64,000 nucleotides of DNA from Domibacillus indicus (GCF_023715895.1 NZ_JAMBOO010000007.1:62001-126000); one strand, 5' to 3'; counted from the stretch's first letter, positions 1 to 9,262 are shown. Numbers and translations: made by a program. Notes: generated by a model from the letters alone, not told the origin.

Positions 1-463
1 CATCCAATATAAGAAAAGACGGCTTATGAAGAAGAGCTTGCGCAATACCCAGCCTTTGTTTCATGCCCCCGGAAAAGGTGCCGACTTTTATATTCTCTTC
101 CTGCTTGAGGCCTACCCGCGTCAGCACCGTTTCAATTTCTTTCAGAAGGTTTTTCTTTGGCATGTCTGATAGGCGCCCCATAAAAACGAGTGTTTCTTTA
201 GCCGTCATCCAGGAATAAAGAGGTGGCTCCTGTGGAAGGTAGCCAATCTGGCGCTTCATAGAAGACAGCCTTTTTCCGTCTAGGTGCACCTCACCTTTAT
301 CTGCTGGCAGCACATCTGTAATAATATTGAGCAGCGTTGACTTTCCTGCTCCATTCGGGCCAAGCAGCCCTACACATTCCCCTTCCTCAATATGTAAAGA
401 AACATCCTGGACAGCTGTTTTATGTTTAAACGTTTTAGTCACATGTTCAACGCTTATTTTCAT
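1..463 (-). CDS. ABC transporter ATP-binding protein (3' part outside window)
   Basis: ATPase subunit of an ABC exporter or drug/bacitracin-type transporter. The N-terminal about 154 residues are visible: Walker A GPNGAGKST, Q-loop region GYLPQEPPLYSW and the signature SGGMKQR; the Walker B FLILD lies at the window edge and the rest is cut off. The start ATG overlaps the stop of the small membrane protein upstream (ATGA), so the two are translationally coupled. The permease is probably beyond the left edge. The substrate cannot be told. Confidence 0.9.
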   Translation of the reverse strand, partial: MKISVEHVTKTFKHKTAVQDVSLHIEEGECVGLLGPNGAGKSTLLNIITDVLPADKGEVHLDGKRLSSMKRQIGYLPQEPPLYSWMTAKETLVFMGRLSDMPKKNLLKEIETVLTRVGLKQEENIKVGTFSGGMKQRLGIAQALLHKPSFLILD

Positions 464-708
464 CGGGCAGCGCCTCCTTTTCGTCCGATTGTGAAATATA
501 AAATAGGACCGATCGTGTTACAAACCAGAATGATGATCATCCAAAAAAGCACATGATCTTGTGTTTTGCGGTGCCGGTATAAATCAATTAACGCCACCAC
601 AATCAAAACCAAAGCAACGGCTATAAACGGCATAAGAATAGGCAGCACAACCGTCCAGTCGATTTCTTTCAATTCTTCCAATCCGTAATGAAGCTGCAAT
701 TGTCTCAT
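460..708 (-). CDS. Small membrane protein, PLDc_N-like
   Basis: About 82 residues with two hydrophobic segments separated by a charged loop (LYRHRKTQD) and a tail ILYFTIGRKG, the pattern of the phospholipase D nuclease N-terminal (PLDc_N) family often found beside ABC transporter genes. The open frame extends upstream to 765, but that part runs through a palindromic operator and has no ribosome site. The ATG at 708 follows GGAAGG at very short spacing and a TTG at 699 is spaced better, so the start is uncertain. The stop overlaps the start of the ATPase gene. Confidence 0.65.
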   Translation of the reverse strand: MRQLQLHYGLEELKEIDWTVVLPILMPFIAVALVLIVVALIDLYRHRKTQDHVLFWMIIILVCNTIGPILYFTIGRKGGAAR

Positions 709-721
709 TCCTTCCACTTTA

Positions 722-743
722 TTATCATTATCGATAATGATAA
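722..743. promoter_or_regulatory. Perfect 22-bp palindrome, likely operator
   Basis: A perfect inverted repeat with half-site TTATCATTATC. It lies between the leftward ABC transporter genes and the rightward winged-helix regulator, so it is a good candidate binding site for that regulator (inference). Confidence 0.6.
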
Positions 744-799
744 CATTAATATATGGAGAATGCATTTGTTTTTTTGGCTGAAGTTTAATATGATTTCTT

Positions 800-819
800 T
801 ATTATCGTTACTGATAATG
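800..819. promoter_or_regulatory. Second inverted repeat, likely operator
   Basis: TTATC and GATAA arms separated by six bases repeat the arms of the 722-743 palindrome, closer to the regulator gene. Two related sites in one divergent intergenic region suggest autoregulation plus control of the transporter (inference). Confidence 0.45.
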
Positions 820-893
820 TTCTCAACTTTTTTCAACTGACAGTTTTTAACGCTAAAAAATAGAACATTTTCGTTCTCAAAGGAGATTTATAT

Positions 894-1430
894 ATGAATA
901 AAGCAGAAATATTAATGCACCCAGTCAGAATGAAAATATCCCAGGCTCTTATGCGAAACAAAGAAAACGGCCTGACACCTTTAGAAATGGTTAAAATCAT
1001 TCAGGATGTGCCTCAAGCGACCCTGTACCGTCATATTAGCACCCTGCATCAAGCGGGTATCATCCGTGTGGCAAAAGAAAAAAAAGTCCGGTCCGTGTCT
1101 GAAAAATATTATGTGTTGGACGAAGAAGCCGCCCAGCTTCATACGGATGAGTGGAAACATTTAACGAAAGAAAAAAAGCTCAGCTATCTTTCATATTATC
1201 AGCTGTCACTCATGACCCAGTATCAAAACTATTTGTCTATGCTAGAGAAAAAGCAACAAGCGGAAGACCTCTCCACTTTCTCGCTTATGGAATTAAAAAT
1301 CGACGAGCAGCATTTTGAGGATTTTCAGAAGGAATTAAACCAGTTAATGCGCAAATATTATGATCGAAAAAATGAGGATGCTGATGCGCCAGCCCGCACG
1401 ATTGCGGTAACGATTATTCCTGAGACTTAA
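894..1430 (+). CDS. Winged-helix (ArsR-like) transcriptional regulator
   Basis: 178 residues. The N-terminal half is a winged helix-turn-helix: LMHPVRMKISQALM, then PQATLYRHISTLHQAGII as the recognition region, and a basic wing (AKEKKVRSVSEKYY). The C-terminal half is helical and charged, a likely dimer or ligand part. It starts at ATG after AAAGGAGAT. It is divergent from the ABC transporter genes, with two related inverted repeats between, so it probably controls that transporter. The inducer is unknown. Confidence 0.8.
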   Translation: MNKAEILMHPVRMKISQALMRNKENGLTPLEMVKIIQDVPQATLYRHISTLHQAGIIRVAKEKKVRSVSEKYYVLDEEAAQLHTDEWKHLTKEKKLSYLSYYQLSLMTQYQNYLSMLEKKQQAEDLSTFSLMELKIDEQHFEDFQKELNQLMRKYYDRKNEDADAPARTIAVTIIPET

Positions 1431-1581
1431 TATAAATACCTTTTAGATCCGAGTTCCAAATGGATACTATTGAATAAAAGGCTGGAATAGTAGTGAACAG
1501 AATACAACTGATTTTAATAGTCTAAATTCAAATTGAAAGAAACCAACAGCCGATTACAAATATTTTAAAAGTTATAAGCAC

Positions 1582-1615
1582 AAAACAGAAGAACCTTTTA
1601 CGGTCCTTCTGTTTT
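1582..1615. terminator. Bidirectional terminator
   Basis: A 14-bp stem with one mismatch (arms AAAACAGAAGAACC and GGTCCTTCTGTTTT) followed by T residues on both strands. It sits between the convergent regulator and permease genes. Confidence 0.75.
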
Positions 1616-1637
1616 TCAAGAAAATATTTAGTATGCG

Positions 1638-3077
1638 TTATTCAGCTTCATGCAAAGAAGGCGGCAGCTTTTTAAATCCGTTTGTTCTGGAGAATAAAAA
1701 AGCGATTCCGATTGCCAGCCATACAGTTCCCAGCAGTAAAGCAAGCCTGTCCATTCCGAACCAGATATAGGCAATGACTGAAAAGCCCAACAGCGGAAGC
1801 ACAAAGTATCGGATATGCTGCAGGCCGGATGGAAGCCAGTTTGGCTGACTGCCAAGTTTAAGCGGTGATTCTCCTTTTTTCTTAACGTAGTACAGCCAAA
1901 TGACAGATAAGTTTAGAGCAGTGAAGCCAAAAAAAGCTCCGTAGTTGACCAAATTGGAAATAAGGTTGATATCCATTGTATTTCCTAATATAAATTCAAT
2001 GGCTACGATAAAAATGATGTTAAAATGTGGCGTACTAAACTTTTTATTTACAGCTGCAAAAATGCTTTTTGGCAGCAGGTTATCCCGCCCCATTCCATAT
2101 AACAAACGGGCGCCTGCAGCGGTTGCAACCATGTTAAAAACAGCTAATGAACTTAAAAATCCTGCTGTAAAAAAGAGGCCGAAAAGATCCCCTCCTGCCT
2201 TCTCGGAAACTTGAAGCAGTACTGTATTCATCCAATTTGCATCATTTACATGTGTTCTCCATTCCGGAATAACCAACATCGCCACATAGCTGCAGACCAC
2301 CATGGTGACAAGGCCAATGCCAACACACATAAAGATTGCTTTGGGGATATCCCGCTTTGGCTCCTTTGTTTCTTCCGCCAGCGTTGTAATCGCATCAAAT
2401 CCCAAAAAGCTTAAAACGGCTAGTGAAGTAGCTGCGACCAAGCCACTTACACTGTCAAAGTGAAAAGGCTGCATGCTGAGCAGGGTTCCTGTGCCGGCTC
2501 CATCCATATGAACCGCCTTCCCCCAAACTAAGATACACGTCCAGACTACAAATTCTCCCAGCAGCAAAAACCAGATACCCAGCTTATTCATAAGTTCAAC
2601 GCCAAATAAGTTCAAAAGCCCAATCCCTACAGAAAACACGCCTAGCAGCACCCAAAAAGGGACAGCTGGAAAATATTCCTGCACCATATAAGCGGCACTG
2701 ACAGAAGTAATGGTTGGGATTAACACATAATCCAATGTCACAACCCAGCCGGCTAAAAAGCCCAAGTGGGCATTCCACCCCCGGCCAACATAGCTGTAAA
2801 CCGATCCGGATAACGGATAGTTCCTGACCATAGTGGAGTAGCTAAAAGCCGTCAGCAGCATGGCGATCCCCGCAAATAAAAAAGGAAGGGCCACCGTACC
2901 GCCTGAAGTGGCCAGCAAAACGCCGAAAATAACCGCAGGTGCCAGTGGAAGCATATAGTTCAGCCCAAAGGCCGTTAACTGAACAACGGTCATGGAGCCT
3001 TTTAATTCTTGTTCATATCCAAATTTGGATACAGCCGAAACCGTCTCTTCTGTCACGTTTTTTGCTTCTAATCCCAT
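1638..3077 (-). CDS. APC-family amino acid/amine permease
   Basis: 479 residues, about 12 membrane segments, of the APC (amino acid-polyamine-organocation) family. N-terminal LKGSMTVVQLTAFGLNYMLPLAP and the motif SFLGFDAITTLAEETKEP (helix 6 and the following loop) are typical. The ATG at 3077 follows AAAGGAGA at good spacing, so the ten codons upstream are not used. It lies downstream of an amine oxidase gene on the same strand, which suggests import of a primary amine or its amino acid parent (inference). Confidence 0.88.
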   Translation of the reverse strand: MGLEAKNVTEETVSAVSKFGYEQELKGSMTVVQLTAFGLNYMLPLAPAVIFGVLLATSGGTVALPFLFAGIAMLLTAFSYSTMVRNYPLSGSVYSYVGRGWNAHLGFLAGWVVTLDYVLIPTITSVSAAYMVQEYFPAVPFWVLLGVFSVGIGLLNLFGVELMNKLGIWFLLLGEFVVWTCILVWGKAVHMDGAGTGTLLSMQPFHFDSVSGLVAATSLAVLSFLGFDAITTLAEETKEPKRDIPKAIFMCVGIGLVTMVVCSYVAMLVIPEWRTHVNDANWMNTVLLQVSEKAGGDLFGLFFTAGFLSSLAVFNMVATAAGARLLYGMGRDNLLPKSIFAAVNKKFSTPHFNIIFIVAIEFILGNTMDINLISNLVNYGAFFGFTALNLSVIWLYYVKKKGESPLKLGSQPNWLPSGLQHIRYFVLPLLGFSVIAYIWFGMDRLALLLGTVWLAIGIAFLFSRTNGFKKLPPSLHEAE

Positions 3078-3139
3078 GTTGATCTCTCCTTTAACTTTTG
3101 GTTTCATAAATCAAAAAGAGTTGGAGGAGGATTCTCCTT

Positions 3140-3697
3140 TTAATGCATATGGTCATGTGATGACTCTTCTGCCGGCGCTTCTATGCTGGCGGATTGCAAA
3201 AAGCCAGCTGCAGCCACTAGGCAGAAGCTTACACACATGGTGATCAACAAAGGGGTTAATTTTTGATTGAGAAGCGCCTGATTTTCTTTTGCCTGCCACG
3301 CTCTTGCCCCATACAAACTAGCAAGATAAATCATATCCATCGCCAGCACCATCATCGTCTCTTCATTCGATGAAAGCATAACGCCGAGCATGGCGCCCAT
3401 CATTGCACCCATTAAGCTAGAAGCCTGTGCCTCGATCAATCCGTTGAGCCCGTAATTCTTTCCGATCAAATAAGCGGCACCTGCACTTAAAACAATGGAC
3501 ACAATGGTCGAAAGGGCAAGTTTATCGGTCATTAAAAGAGCGGTAACCAATCCTAGTGTTAAACTGCTTGTCATGCCTAACAGCATCGGAATACATTTGG
3601 CAGCTGCTCCTGATGCTCCCTCCCCTTTTCCACGAGAAGCATAAGAAAAATAAATACTGTATCCTGCAATCAGCATCATGTTCATTGCAAGCAGCAT
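3140..3697 (-). CDS. Membrane protein of unknown function in amine oxidase cluster
   Basis: 185 residues with about five or six hydrophobic segments and a Met-rich stretch (SSLMGAMMGAMLGVMLSS). The C-terminus ends in a His-rich HDHMH. Met and His clusters are common in copper-handling proteins, and the upstream neighbour is a copper enzyme, so a copper-supply role is possible but unproven. The family was not recognised. The gene lies between the oxidase and the permease, about 60 bp from each, and is probably cotranscribed with them. Confidence 0.75.
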   Translation of the reverse strand: MLLAMNMMLIAGYSIYFSYASRGKGEGASGAAAKCIPMLLGMTSSLTLGLVTALLMTDKLALSTIVSIVLSAGAAYLIGKNYGLNGLIEAQASSLMGAMMGAMLGVMLSSNEETMMVLAMDMIYLASLYGARAWQAKENQALLNQKLTPLLITMCVSFCLVAAAGFLQSASIEAPAEESSHDHMH

Positions 3698-3758
3698 AGG
3701 ATTCCCTCCTTTATTGTGATTTTAAAAAGGGAGCATAGTGTCTGCTCCCTTTCCGTGG

Positions 3759-5714
3759 TCAATTGTGGCAGGAAGACCCGCCGCTGCTGCAGGATGAAGC
3801 TTTCGAGACAGGGCGCGGAAGGTCAAGCGCCGGATTTCGGTCAAAGAAGCCCACCGGCTTTAATTGAAAATTAATATAAGCAGTCGGCATGACCGGCCAG
3901 TCTTCTGGTCTTGTAATATGATGATGGCCCATTGTATACCAGACGACAATATCTTCGTTTTCAATATTACGGTTCGCAGAAATATACTTTGGCAGTCCAT
4001 CTCCTCCTTTATGCTGGTTCGGGTAGCTGCCTGTTGCATGCATTTCCTTTTCATCATACTTTGTCACAAACAAATGCTTACTCAAGAAGCCGGCACGCTT
4101 CATCACGCTTGCTTCTTCACTCGCAAACGGCAGGCAGTTTTCACCCGGCATAATTTTGTAACCGACCGGCTTTCCGACTGCGTTCAGGGAATTTGGATTG
4201 ATAATTTTCCACGTCCGCTGCGACGCCAGATCCATAATCCGCTGTGCTTCCTGTTCCGTTTTAAATGTTTTTGTATCAATATAAAAGGCATTGCTATATG
4301 GATTGTCTTCTCCTTTTTTCTCCGGCAGCGTATTGATTTCAACAACCGAGTTATTGATCCCATCGAGCATTGTATCCAAGCGGAAGTTAAAGAAGTGCTG
4401 ATGATAAGCAGCGTTTAACTGCGGAGCAATCTCTGTTCCGTACTTGGACATGCCGCTTTCATCGAACGTACCCGTATTGAGCATGCCTGTCAGCTTTACT
4501 TCCATTTCCATCGTTCCATCCTGATAAAAGCTCCAATAAAATCCATAATCATAGTTTCCGACTGTACAGAAAAAGGAAAGAACTAACCGGCGGGACCGGC
4601 GCACTTCCACCTGTTCTGTTCTCCAGTCCGTATGCTTCCAGGCAACTCCGTAATCTTCTTCGTGAAGACAGATGGCATTTGGAATCTTCCGCACGTTTCC
4701 TCTGCTATCTGTCATTAACGCGTCAAAGTAATGAATTTCGCCAAGGCAGTCACAGCCAAGCTCCAGCGAGTTGGCCAGCTGGCCCATTCCATATTCACCG
4801 GCGTCAAACGCATTCTGCGAATTATGTGCAAAGCTCGCATCGGCATACGGCACAACCATTTCTGAAAGTGATGCCCGGTATAAAATAGGACGGACTTTCC
4901 CTTTGTCTTCATATCCGACTGTATACAGAACAAGACCTTCTCTCGGCGTAAAGCCAAACCGAATATTCCATTTTTGCCATTTAATAAAGTGGCCGTCTAC
5001 TTCAAAGCTTGGCCCTTCCGGCTGGGTGATTTCAAGCGGTTTTAAGTCTGTTCTAAATGTAATGCTGTCAGAGGTTTCAGGTGTATAGTTGGCATCGGTC
5101 GGCGGCATTGGTCGGACACCATGGTCTTCGAACCGGTGCACCTCCATTTTGTTCAAGTCGACATACACCACAATGCCTGTCAGCGGATATGCATACCCAT
5201 TATCGTTCGGAAACTTCCGTACCCAGCAGATAGCACGTGCCAGGCGTTTTCCTTCATCTTCTTTTATGCCGAAATTCCCGGCTGACCATGGATCTACCAT
5301 GACTAAATCTGGATTTGTAATGCCCCGCTTTAAAAGCGCTTCTTGAAATTCAGGACTGTTTTTCACTACCTGCTCACACTCTTCGAATTCATCCAGCATG
5401 ACACCTGGCTGCACGTCCGGAATGTACTCCCAGCTCACCACTTTATTTTCTGTTACGGAAACGATGGCTTCATATGTTTTTTCAGATTCATTATCTAAAA
5501 TAATCATAAAAGCTTCACGGGTAATCGAATCGCCAGTCTGGTAGTTTAACACGGTCTCTTTATCCGGCTCCTTTAGAACAACGGTCACAAACCGGGCTTT
5601 TTCATTCAGATTTTTTTCTGTGCGCAAAATGGCGACGGCACTTTTAATTTCTTCTGCTGTAAGGGGCTCTAGCGGGTGATTGACGGCATTTACTACTTGA
5701 TCGTGTACTTGCAT
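3759..5714 (-). CDS. Copper-containing primary amine oxidase
   Basis: 651 residues, full length for a bacterial copper amine oxidase, which converts R-CH2-NH2 plus O2 to aldehyde, ammonia and H2O2. The motif NYDY near residue 387 holds the Tyr that becomes the TPQ cofactor. The base Asp is in NAFDAGEYG near 304, the HQH near 438 gives two copper ligands and the third is in GHHHITRPEDWP near 600. No signal peptide is seen, so it is probably cytoplasmic. The Cys/Ser-rich tail (CSSGGSSC) is unusual. A divergent AraC gene and a downstream permease suggest inducible amine use; tyramine or phenethylamine are typical family substrates. Confidence 0.95.
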   Translation of the reverse strand: MQVHDQVVNAVNHPLEPLTAEEIKSAVAILRTEKNLNEKARFVTVVLKEPDKETVLNYQTGDSITREAFMIILDNESEKTYEAIVSVTENKVVSWEYIPDVQPGVMLDEFEECEQVVKNSPEFQEALLKRGITNPDLVMVDPWSAGNFGIKEDEGKRLARAICWVRKFPNDNGYAYPLTGIVVYVDLNKMEVHRFEDHGVRPMPPTDANYTPETSDSITFRTDLKPLEITQPEGPSFEVDGHFIKWQKWNIRFGFTPREGLVLYTVGYEDKGKVRPILYRASLSEMVVPYADASFAHNSQNAFDAGEYGMGQLANSLELGCDCLGEIHYFDALMTDSRGNVRKIPNAICLHEEDYGVAWKHTDWRTEQVEVRRSRRLVLSFFCTVGNYDYGFYWSFYQDGTMEMEVKLTGMLNTGTFDESGMSKYGTEIAPQLNAAYHQHFFNFRLDTMLDGINNSVVEINTLPEKKGEDNPYSNAFYIDTKTFKTEQEAQRIMDLASQRTWKIINPNSLNAVGKPVGYKIMPGENCLPFASEEASVMKRAGFLSKHLFVTKYDEKEMHATGSYPNQHKGGDGLPKYISANRNIENEDIVVWYTMGHHHITRPEDWPVMPTAYINFQLKPVGFFDRNPALDLPRPVSKASSCSSGGSSCHN

Positions 5715-5903
5715 GAATGATTCCTCCTTGTATTTAGCTTGATTTCACTATAGATACATTTTCAGAACAATTCATTGTAAAAAACGGAACTATGTACGTA
5801 TATATCTAAATTTTCTGTCAAGTTTTCTGACATATTTGCTTCTCTCTGTAATCCTTCTTCCTATAATCATGGTACAAAACCAAAAAAGAGGAGGCGTACC
5901 AGC

Positions 5904-6710
5904 ATGCTATTACGAAGCACGGTTTTTCATCCTACTCAGCCGGAAATGATCTCTCATAGTTCTTCTTATATTGAATGCAAGCCTGACAATGCCCTGTCTT
6001 CTGATATTTCGCTTTTATACGAATTTAACATCAACGAACAATTGTCCAGCATGCTCCCTGTCATTCCGGATGGCTGCCTGGATTTGCTTTTTTGCTGCGA
6101 TCCTTCGCGTCCGTTTGCAGTTGTAGCCGTCAGCCCCCGCCACCGCTGCTCTTATCACTTTCGTACCAATGTTACTTACTTTGGGGTTCGGTTAATTCCA
6201 GATCAAACAAGCCTGCAGTTTCATTGTTCCGTAAAAGAACTTCTTCAATTTGAACAACTTCCATTGTTTGAAGTTACAAAAGTTGAAAGCAACCTGCTTG
6301 AAAAAATTGCTTCTCTCTCAACATTTCAGGAACGGGTCGCCTTTTTTTCTTCTTTTTTATTGAGCAGGCAAAATGAAAAAACAGAAACCTACACCTTGGT
6401 CTCCTATTGCTTGAATATGATTTATGCCGCTAAAGGGCTGATCAATATTCGGAAGCTTGCAGAAGCCACCGGATATACAGACCGGTATGTTCGAAAAAAA
6501 TTCGAACAGTCCATCGGCTTTTCCCCAAAAAGCTTCAGCCAAATTGTCCGGCTGCAGTATTCTGTTCAAGAGCTGCTTTCTCAAAATATAAACATCAACA
6601 GCCTTGTTGAAAGCTGCGATTTTTATGACAAAGCCCATTTTTACAAGGATTTTGAAAAGTATATGTCTCTGACACCGGTGCAATATAAGAATACTTATTC
6701 TCCAAAGTAA
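5904..6710 (+). CDS. AraC-family regulator, likely of the amine oxidase operon
   Basis: 268 residues. An N-terminal sensor-like domain with the motif VIPDGCLDLLF, typical of AraC proteins with a DUF6597-like N-terminus, is followed by two helix-turn-helix motifs (INIRKLAEATGYTDRYVRKKFEQ, then NINSLVESCDFYDKAHFYKDFEKY) ending in LTPVQYKNTY. It starts at ATG after GAGGAGG. It is divergent from the amine oxidase gene with about 190 bp between, so it is probably an amine-responsive activator (inference). Confidence 0.85.
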   Translation: MLLRSTVFHPTQPEMISHSSSYIECKPDNALSSDISLLYEFNINEQLSSMLPVIPDGCLDLLFCCDPSRPFAVVAVSPRHRCSYHFRTNVTYFGVRLIPDQTSLQFHCSVKELLQFEQLPLFEVTKVESNLLEKIASLSTFQERVAFFSSFLLSRQNEKTETYTLVSYCLNMIYAAKGLINIRKLAEATGYTDRYVRKKFEQSIGFSPKSFSQIVRLQYSVQELLSQNININSLVESCDFYDKAHFYKDFEKYMSLTPVQYKNTYSPK

Positions 6711-6792
6711 AGCATCTAACGTTTCTGCTCTGCAGCTTCATTTAGTTGTTGTATAAGCAAAGAATCTATTAAATGATTGAAAAAAATAAATA

Positions 6793-6833
6793 AAAGAGTA
6801 CATTTCAGCAGCAATGCTGGAAATATACTCTTA
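6793..6833 (+). terminator. Terminator after AraC gene
   Basis: A long hairpin (arms AAGAGTACATTTCAGCA and TGCTGGAAATATACTCTT) about 85 bp after the AraC stop, followed by a weak T/A run. No gene is seen from here to hutH apart from the second hairpin. Confidence 0.6.
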
Positions 6834-7005
6834 TCATGACTCACCGTATCGTTTATATTTGCGTGGAAAGCAGAACTCTGTGTTTCCAGCTTATTTTTCT
6901 CAATCTACTTTCTTATTACGGAAGTCCTCATCTTCTGTAGTGAGATTTTTACTTTCCCAATAATCTGCATTTCCCTTTGTATGTGCTTTCAATGTATTTG
7001 ATTGA

Positions 7006-7035
7006 GATCCGCCTGATCAATAAATCAAGCGGATC
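7006..7035. terminator. Hairpin between AraC gene and hutH
   Basis: Arms GATCCGCCTGAT and ATCAAGCGGATC, with a T-rich run on the plus side. It ends five bases from the hutH stop codon and may serve both converging transcripts. Confidence 0.5.
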
Positions 7036-7040
7036 GTTTA

Positions 7041-8567
7041 TTAGTTTTTGCCGATTTTTTCAGATTCCAACACCTGCTTCAGCCATTGCTCGTTTTTCAT
7101 TGCCTGCGCTATATTTTCAATATCTTTCGAAAATACCCGATCTTCTATAATAATAGGCACAACAGAGCGGATATTAGCATGCAGCCGCTTTGAAAAAGGA
7201 GATAAGCGCTCTTTCCCGCGAATGTCAGCGGCCTGGGCGGCACATATCGCTTCAATCCCAAGCACTCGGCGCGAATTTTGCACGATATCGTATGCGTGGC
7301 GTGCAGCTGTTGTCCCCATGCTTACATGATCTTCCTGGTTCGCAGAGGATGGTATGGAATCGACACTGGACGGGTGTGCGAGTGTTTTATTTTCAGAAAC
7401 GAGCGAAGCTGCCACATACTGCGTGATCATTAAGCCGGATTGAAGACCTGGATCCGGACTTAAAAAAGCGGGCAGGTCATTGAGCTGCGGATTGACAAGG
7501 CGCTCAATCCGCCGTTCGGAAATACTCGCGATTTCTGCCACCGCAATGCCAAGAAAGTCCATTGCAAACGCGATCGGCTGGCCATGAAAGTTTCCTCCGG
7601 AGATGACATTTCCACTGTCCGCAAAAATAAGCGGATTATCGGTAGCCGAGTTGATTTCAATCAATAACTTTTCTTTTACATAATGAAGTACCTGCTGAAT
7701 GGCGCCATGCACCTGTGGAATGCAGCGGAGAGAATAAGCATCCTGTACGCGTATTTCCCCTTGGGTAGTGGTCAGCTGGCTCCCTTGCATGTAAGAGAGA
7801 ATACGGCTGGCCACCTGCTGCTGTTCCGGGTATGGACGTACCAGGTGGGATTCCGGCTTGAATGCATCCACAATGCCCTGAAGCCCTTCCAGTGTGAGTG
7901 CCGCCACACCATCCGCTAAATCAGCGAGCTCTTGCGCTTCCATATAAGCGATCACTCCAACGGATGTCATCGCCTGAGTCCCATTAATCAGCGCCAGCCC
8001 TTCTTTTGCCTGTAAACGGACTGGATGCAGGCCCGCTTGTTGAAGTGCTTTTTCTGCAGGCAGTGTGTTTCCTTTATACATGACTTCTCCTTCACCAATT
8101 AAGACGAGAGCTAAATGAGCGAGAGGAGCCAGGTCACCGCTTGCACCGAGCGAACCCTGGCTTGGCACGACGGGGTGAATGCCATGGTTTAAACAGTCAA
8201 TAAGAAGCTGAAGCGTTTCTTTGCGGATGCCCGAGTATCCTTTTGCCAGGGCATTCGTACGGAGCAGCACCATCGTGCGGGCAACCGTATCAGAAAACGG
8301 CTTGCCTGCAGCGCATGCATGGCTTCTAATTAAATTGAGCTGCAGGTTTTCCACGTTTTCTTCAGAAATCGGTGTATCGCTAAATTTGCCAAATCCCGTA
8401 TTGACTCCATACATGATCTTTCCTTCTGCCATCAGCCGCTCGACAGCTGTGCGGCTTTCATCGACTTTTTCCCACGCTGCTTCGCTCAATTCTACTGGTT
8501 CGGCATGATACACCACCTGTTTAATTTCCTCAAATGTTAATGTGCTCCCGTCTAATTGAATGGTCAT
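7041..8567 (-). CDS. hutH: Histidine ammonia-lyase
   Basis: 508 residues from the ATG at 8567, which follows GAGGGGA. It deaminates L-histidine to urocanate, the first step of histidine breakdown, in the cytoplasm as a tetramer. The Ala-Ser-Gly triad that forms the MIO cofactor is at about 142-144 ([10 protein letters not shown]), and the surrounding [11 protein letters not shown] and [15 protein letters not shown] are typical. It is last in the hut locus and is separated from hutP by a promoter and a leader terminator. Confidence 0.97.
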   Translation of the reverse strand: MTIQLDGSTLTFEEIKQVVYHAEPVELSEAAWEKVDESRTAVERLMAEGKIMYGVNTGFGKFSDTPISEENVENLQLNLIRSHACAAGKPFSDTVARTMVLLRTNALAKGYSGIRKETLQLLIDCLNHGIHPVVPSQGSLGASGDLAPLAHLALVLIGEGEVMYKGNTLPAEKALQQAGLHPVRLQAKEGLALINGTQAMTSVGVIAYMEAQELADLADGVAALTLEGLQGIVDAFKPESHLVRPYPEQQQVASRILSYMQGSQLTTTQGEIRVQDAYSLRCIPQVHGAIQQVLHYVKEKLLIEINSATDNPLIFADSGNVISGGNFHGQPIAFAMDFLGIAVAEIASISERRIERLVNPQLNDLPAFLSPDPGLQSGLMITQYVAASLVSENKTLAHPSSVDSIPSSANQEDHVSMGTTAARHAYDIVQNSRRVLGIEAICAAQAADIRGKERLSPFSKRLHANIRSVVPIIIEDRVFSKDIENIAQAMKNEQWLKQVLESEKIGKN

Positions 8568-8621
8568 GTGGACCGCTCCCCTCATCTGTTTTTCAAACAT
8601 CGATTATAAAAAAACAAAAAA

Positions 8622-8665
8622 GAGGGCTGCACAAAAAGAACACGCGTTCTTTTGTGCAGCCCCCT
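8622..8665 (-). terminator. Leader terminator (attenuator) of hutH
   Basis: A strong hairpin with arms of about 20 bases (GGGGGCTGCACAAAAGAAC and GTTCTTTTTGTGCAGCCC on the minus strand) followed by a run of T's, within the hutP-hutH gap. In Bacillus subtilis, HutP with histidine and Mg prevents termination at such a site. The leader just upstream holds UAG-UUUA-GAG and AAG-CGAA-UAG, i.e. NAG pairs spaced by four, partly matching the HutP recognition pattern. Confidence 0.85.
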
Positions 8666-8772
8666 CTAAACTAAAAACCACTCTGGGCATTTTTATTCTA
8701 TTCGCTTCTTTAAAAAGGTCTTGCTACTAGGTAAATCACTAAGTTAGGATTCTCACTTCATCCTATACTTTC

Positions 8773-8801
8773 ATTTTATGCATGATTCCTAAAATTGTCA
8801 A
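8773..8801 (-). promoter_or_regulatory. Sigma-A promoter for hutH
   Basis: On the minus strand TTGACA (8796-8801) and TAAAAT (8773-8778) are separated by exactly 17 bases. The promoter begins just beyond the hutP stop and would make a leader of about 200 bases that includes the terminator at 8622-8665. hutH therefore need not depend on transcription from upstream hut genes. Confidence 0.75.
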
Positions 8802-8803
8802 GG

Positions 8804-9262
8804 TTAAATATGGTTAAAACCGAACCCCAGAGCATCATGTTCAAAGCCTTTTTTAGGCGCACCGATCGTCCCATAAATACAGATACTGATCCATTCACCT
8901 GAATAACCGGGACTGTTAATCTCTCCTCTGACGACGCTGTAGGTCAGTCCGACAGTTCGAAGTATTTCTCCGAACTGAACCGTACCCCGTCCAACTCCTT
9001 GAACGGCTTCTAAAATACTATGGTAAAGGGCATGTACTTCACGGTAAGATTCTCCATCAATGATACCGTTGGATTTAGCATTTGTTTCAATGGAGGCAAT
9101 CACTTTATTGAGATCCATCGCCCCAACGCGCCCAACTGTAAACCGATATCCTCTGCTTGTTAATTCTTTTTTGATTTCATGGCCTGCCGGACTTTTATGA
9201 AGCAATGCCAGCAGTGTTGTTAATTTTCCTAAAGGAAATTCTTTTTCGTCGTTATAAGACAT
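8804..9262 (-). CDS. hutP: Hut operon antiterminator HutP
   Basis: 152 residues, the usual HutP length. It is an RNA-binding hexamer that, with L-histidine and a divalent metal, blocks a terminator in hut mRNA. Recognisable family sequence includes LTTLLALLHK, GYRFTVGRVGAMDLNKV and the C-terminal GTIGAPKKGFEHDALGFG, which carries the metal and histidine pocket. It sits directly upstream of the hutH promoter and terminator, the element it is expected to control. The ATG is overlapped by a short upstream frame (9252-9356). Confidence 0.95.
   Translation of the reverse strand: MSYNDEKEFPLGKLTTLLALLHKSPAGHEIKKELTSRGYRFTVGRVGAMDLNKVIASIETNAKSNGIIDGESYREVHALYHSILEAVQGVGRGTVQFGEILRTVGLTYSVVRGEINSPGYSGEWISICIYGTIGAPKKGFEHDALGFGFNHI

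Noticed and set aside
3860-5346. Several frames opposite or out of phase within the amine oxidase gene
   Set aside because: Shadows of the real gene: no ribosome sites and no family pattern.
8666-8770. Full HutP triple-NAG binding sites in the hutH leader
   Set aside because: Only pairs of NAG spaced by four were found, never the three in a row of the B. subtilis sites, so no exact site is annotated.
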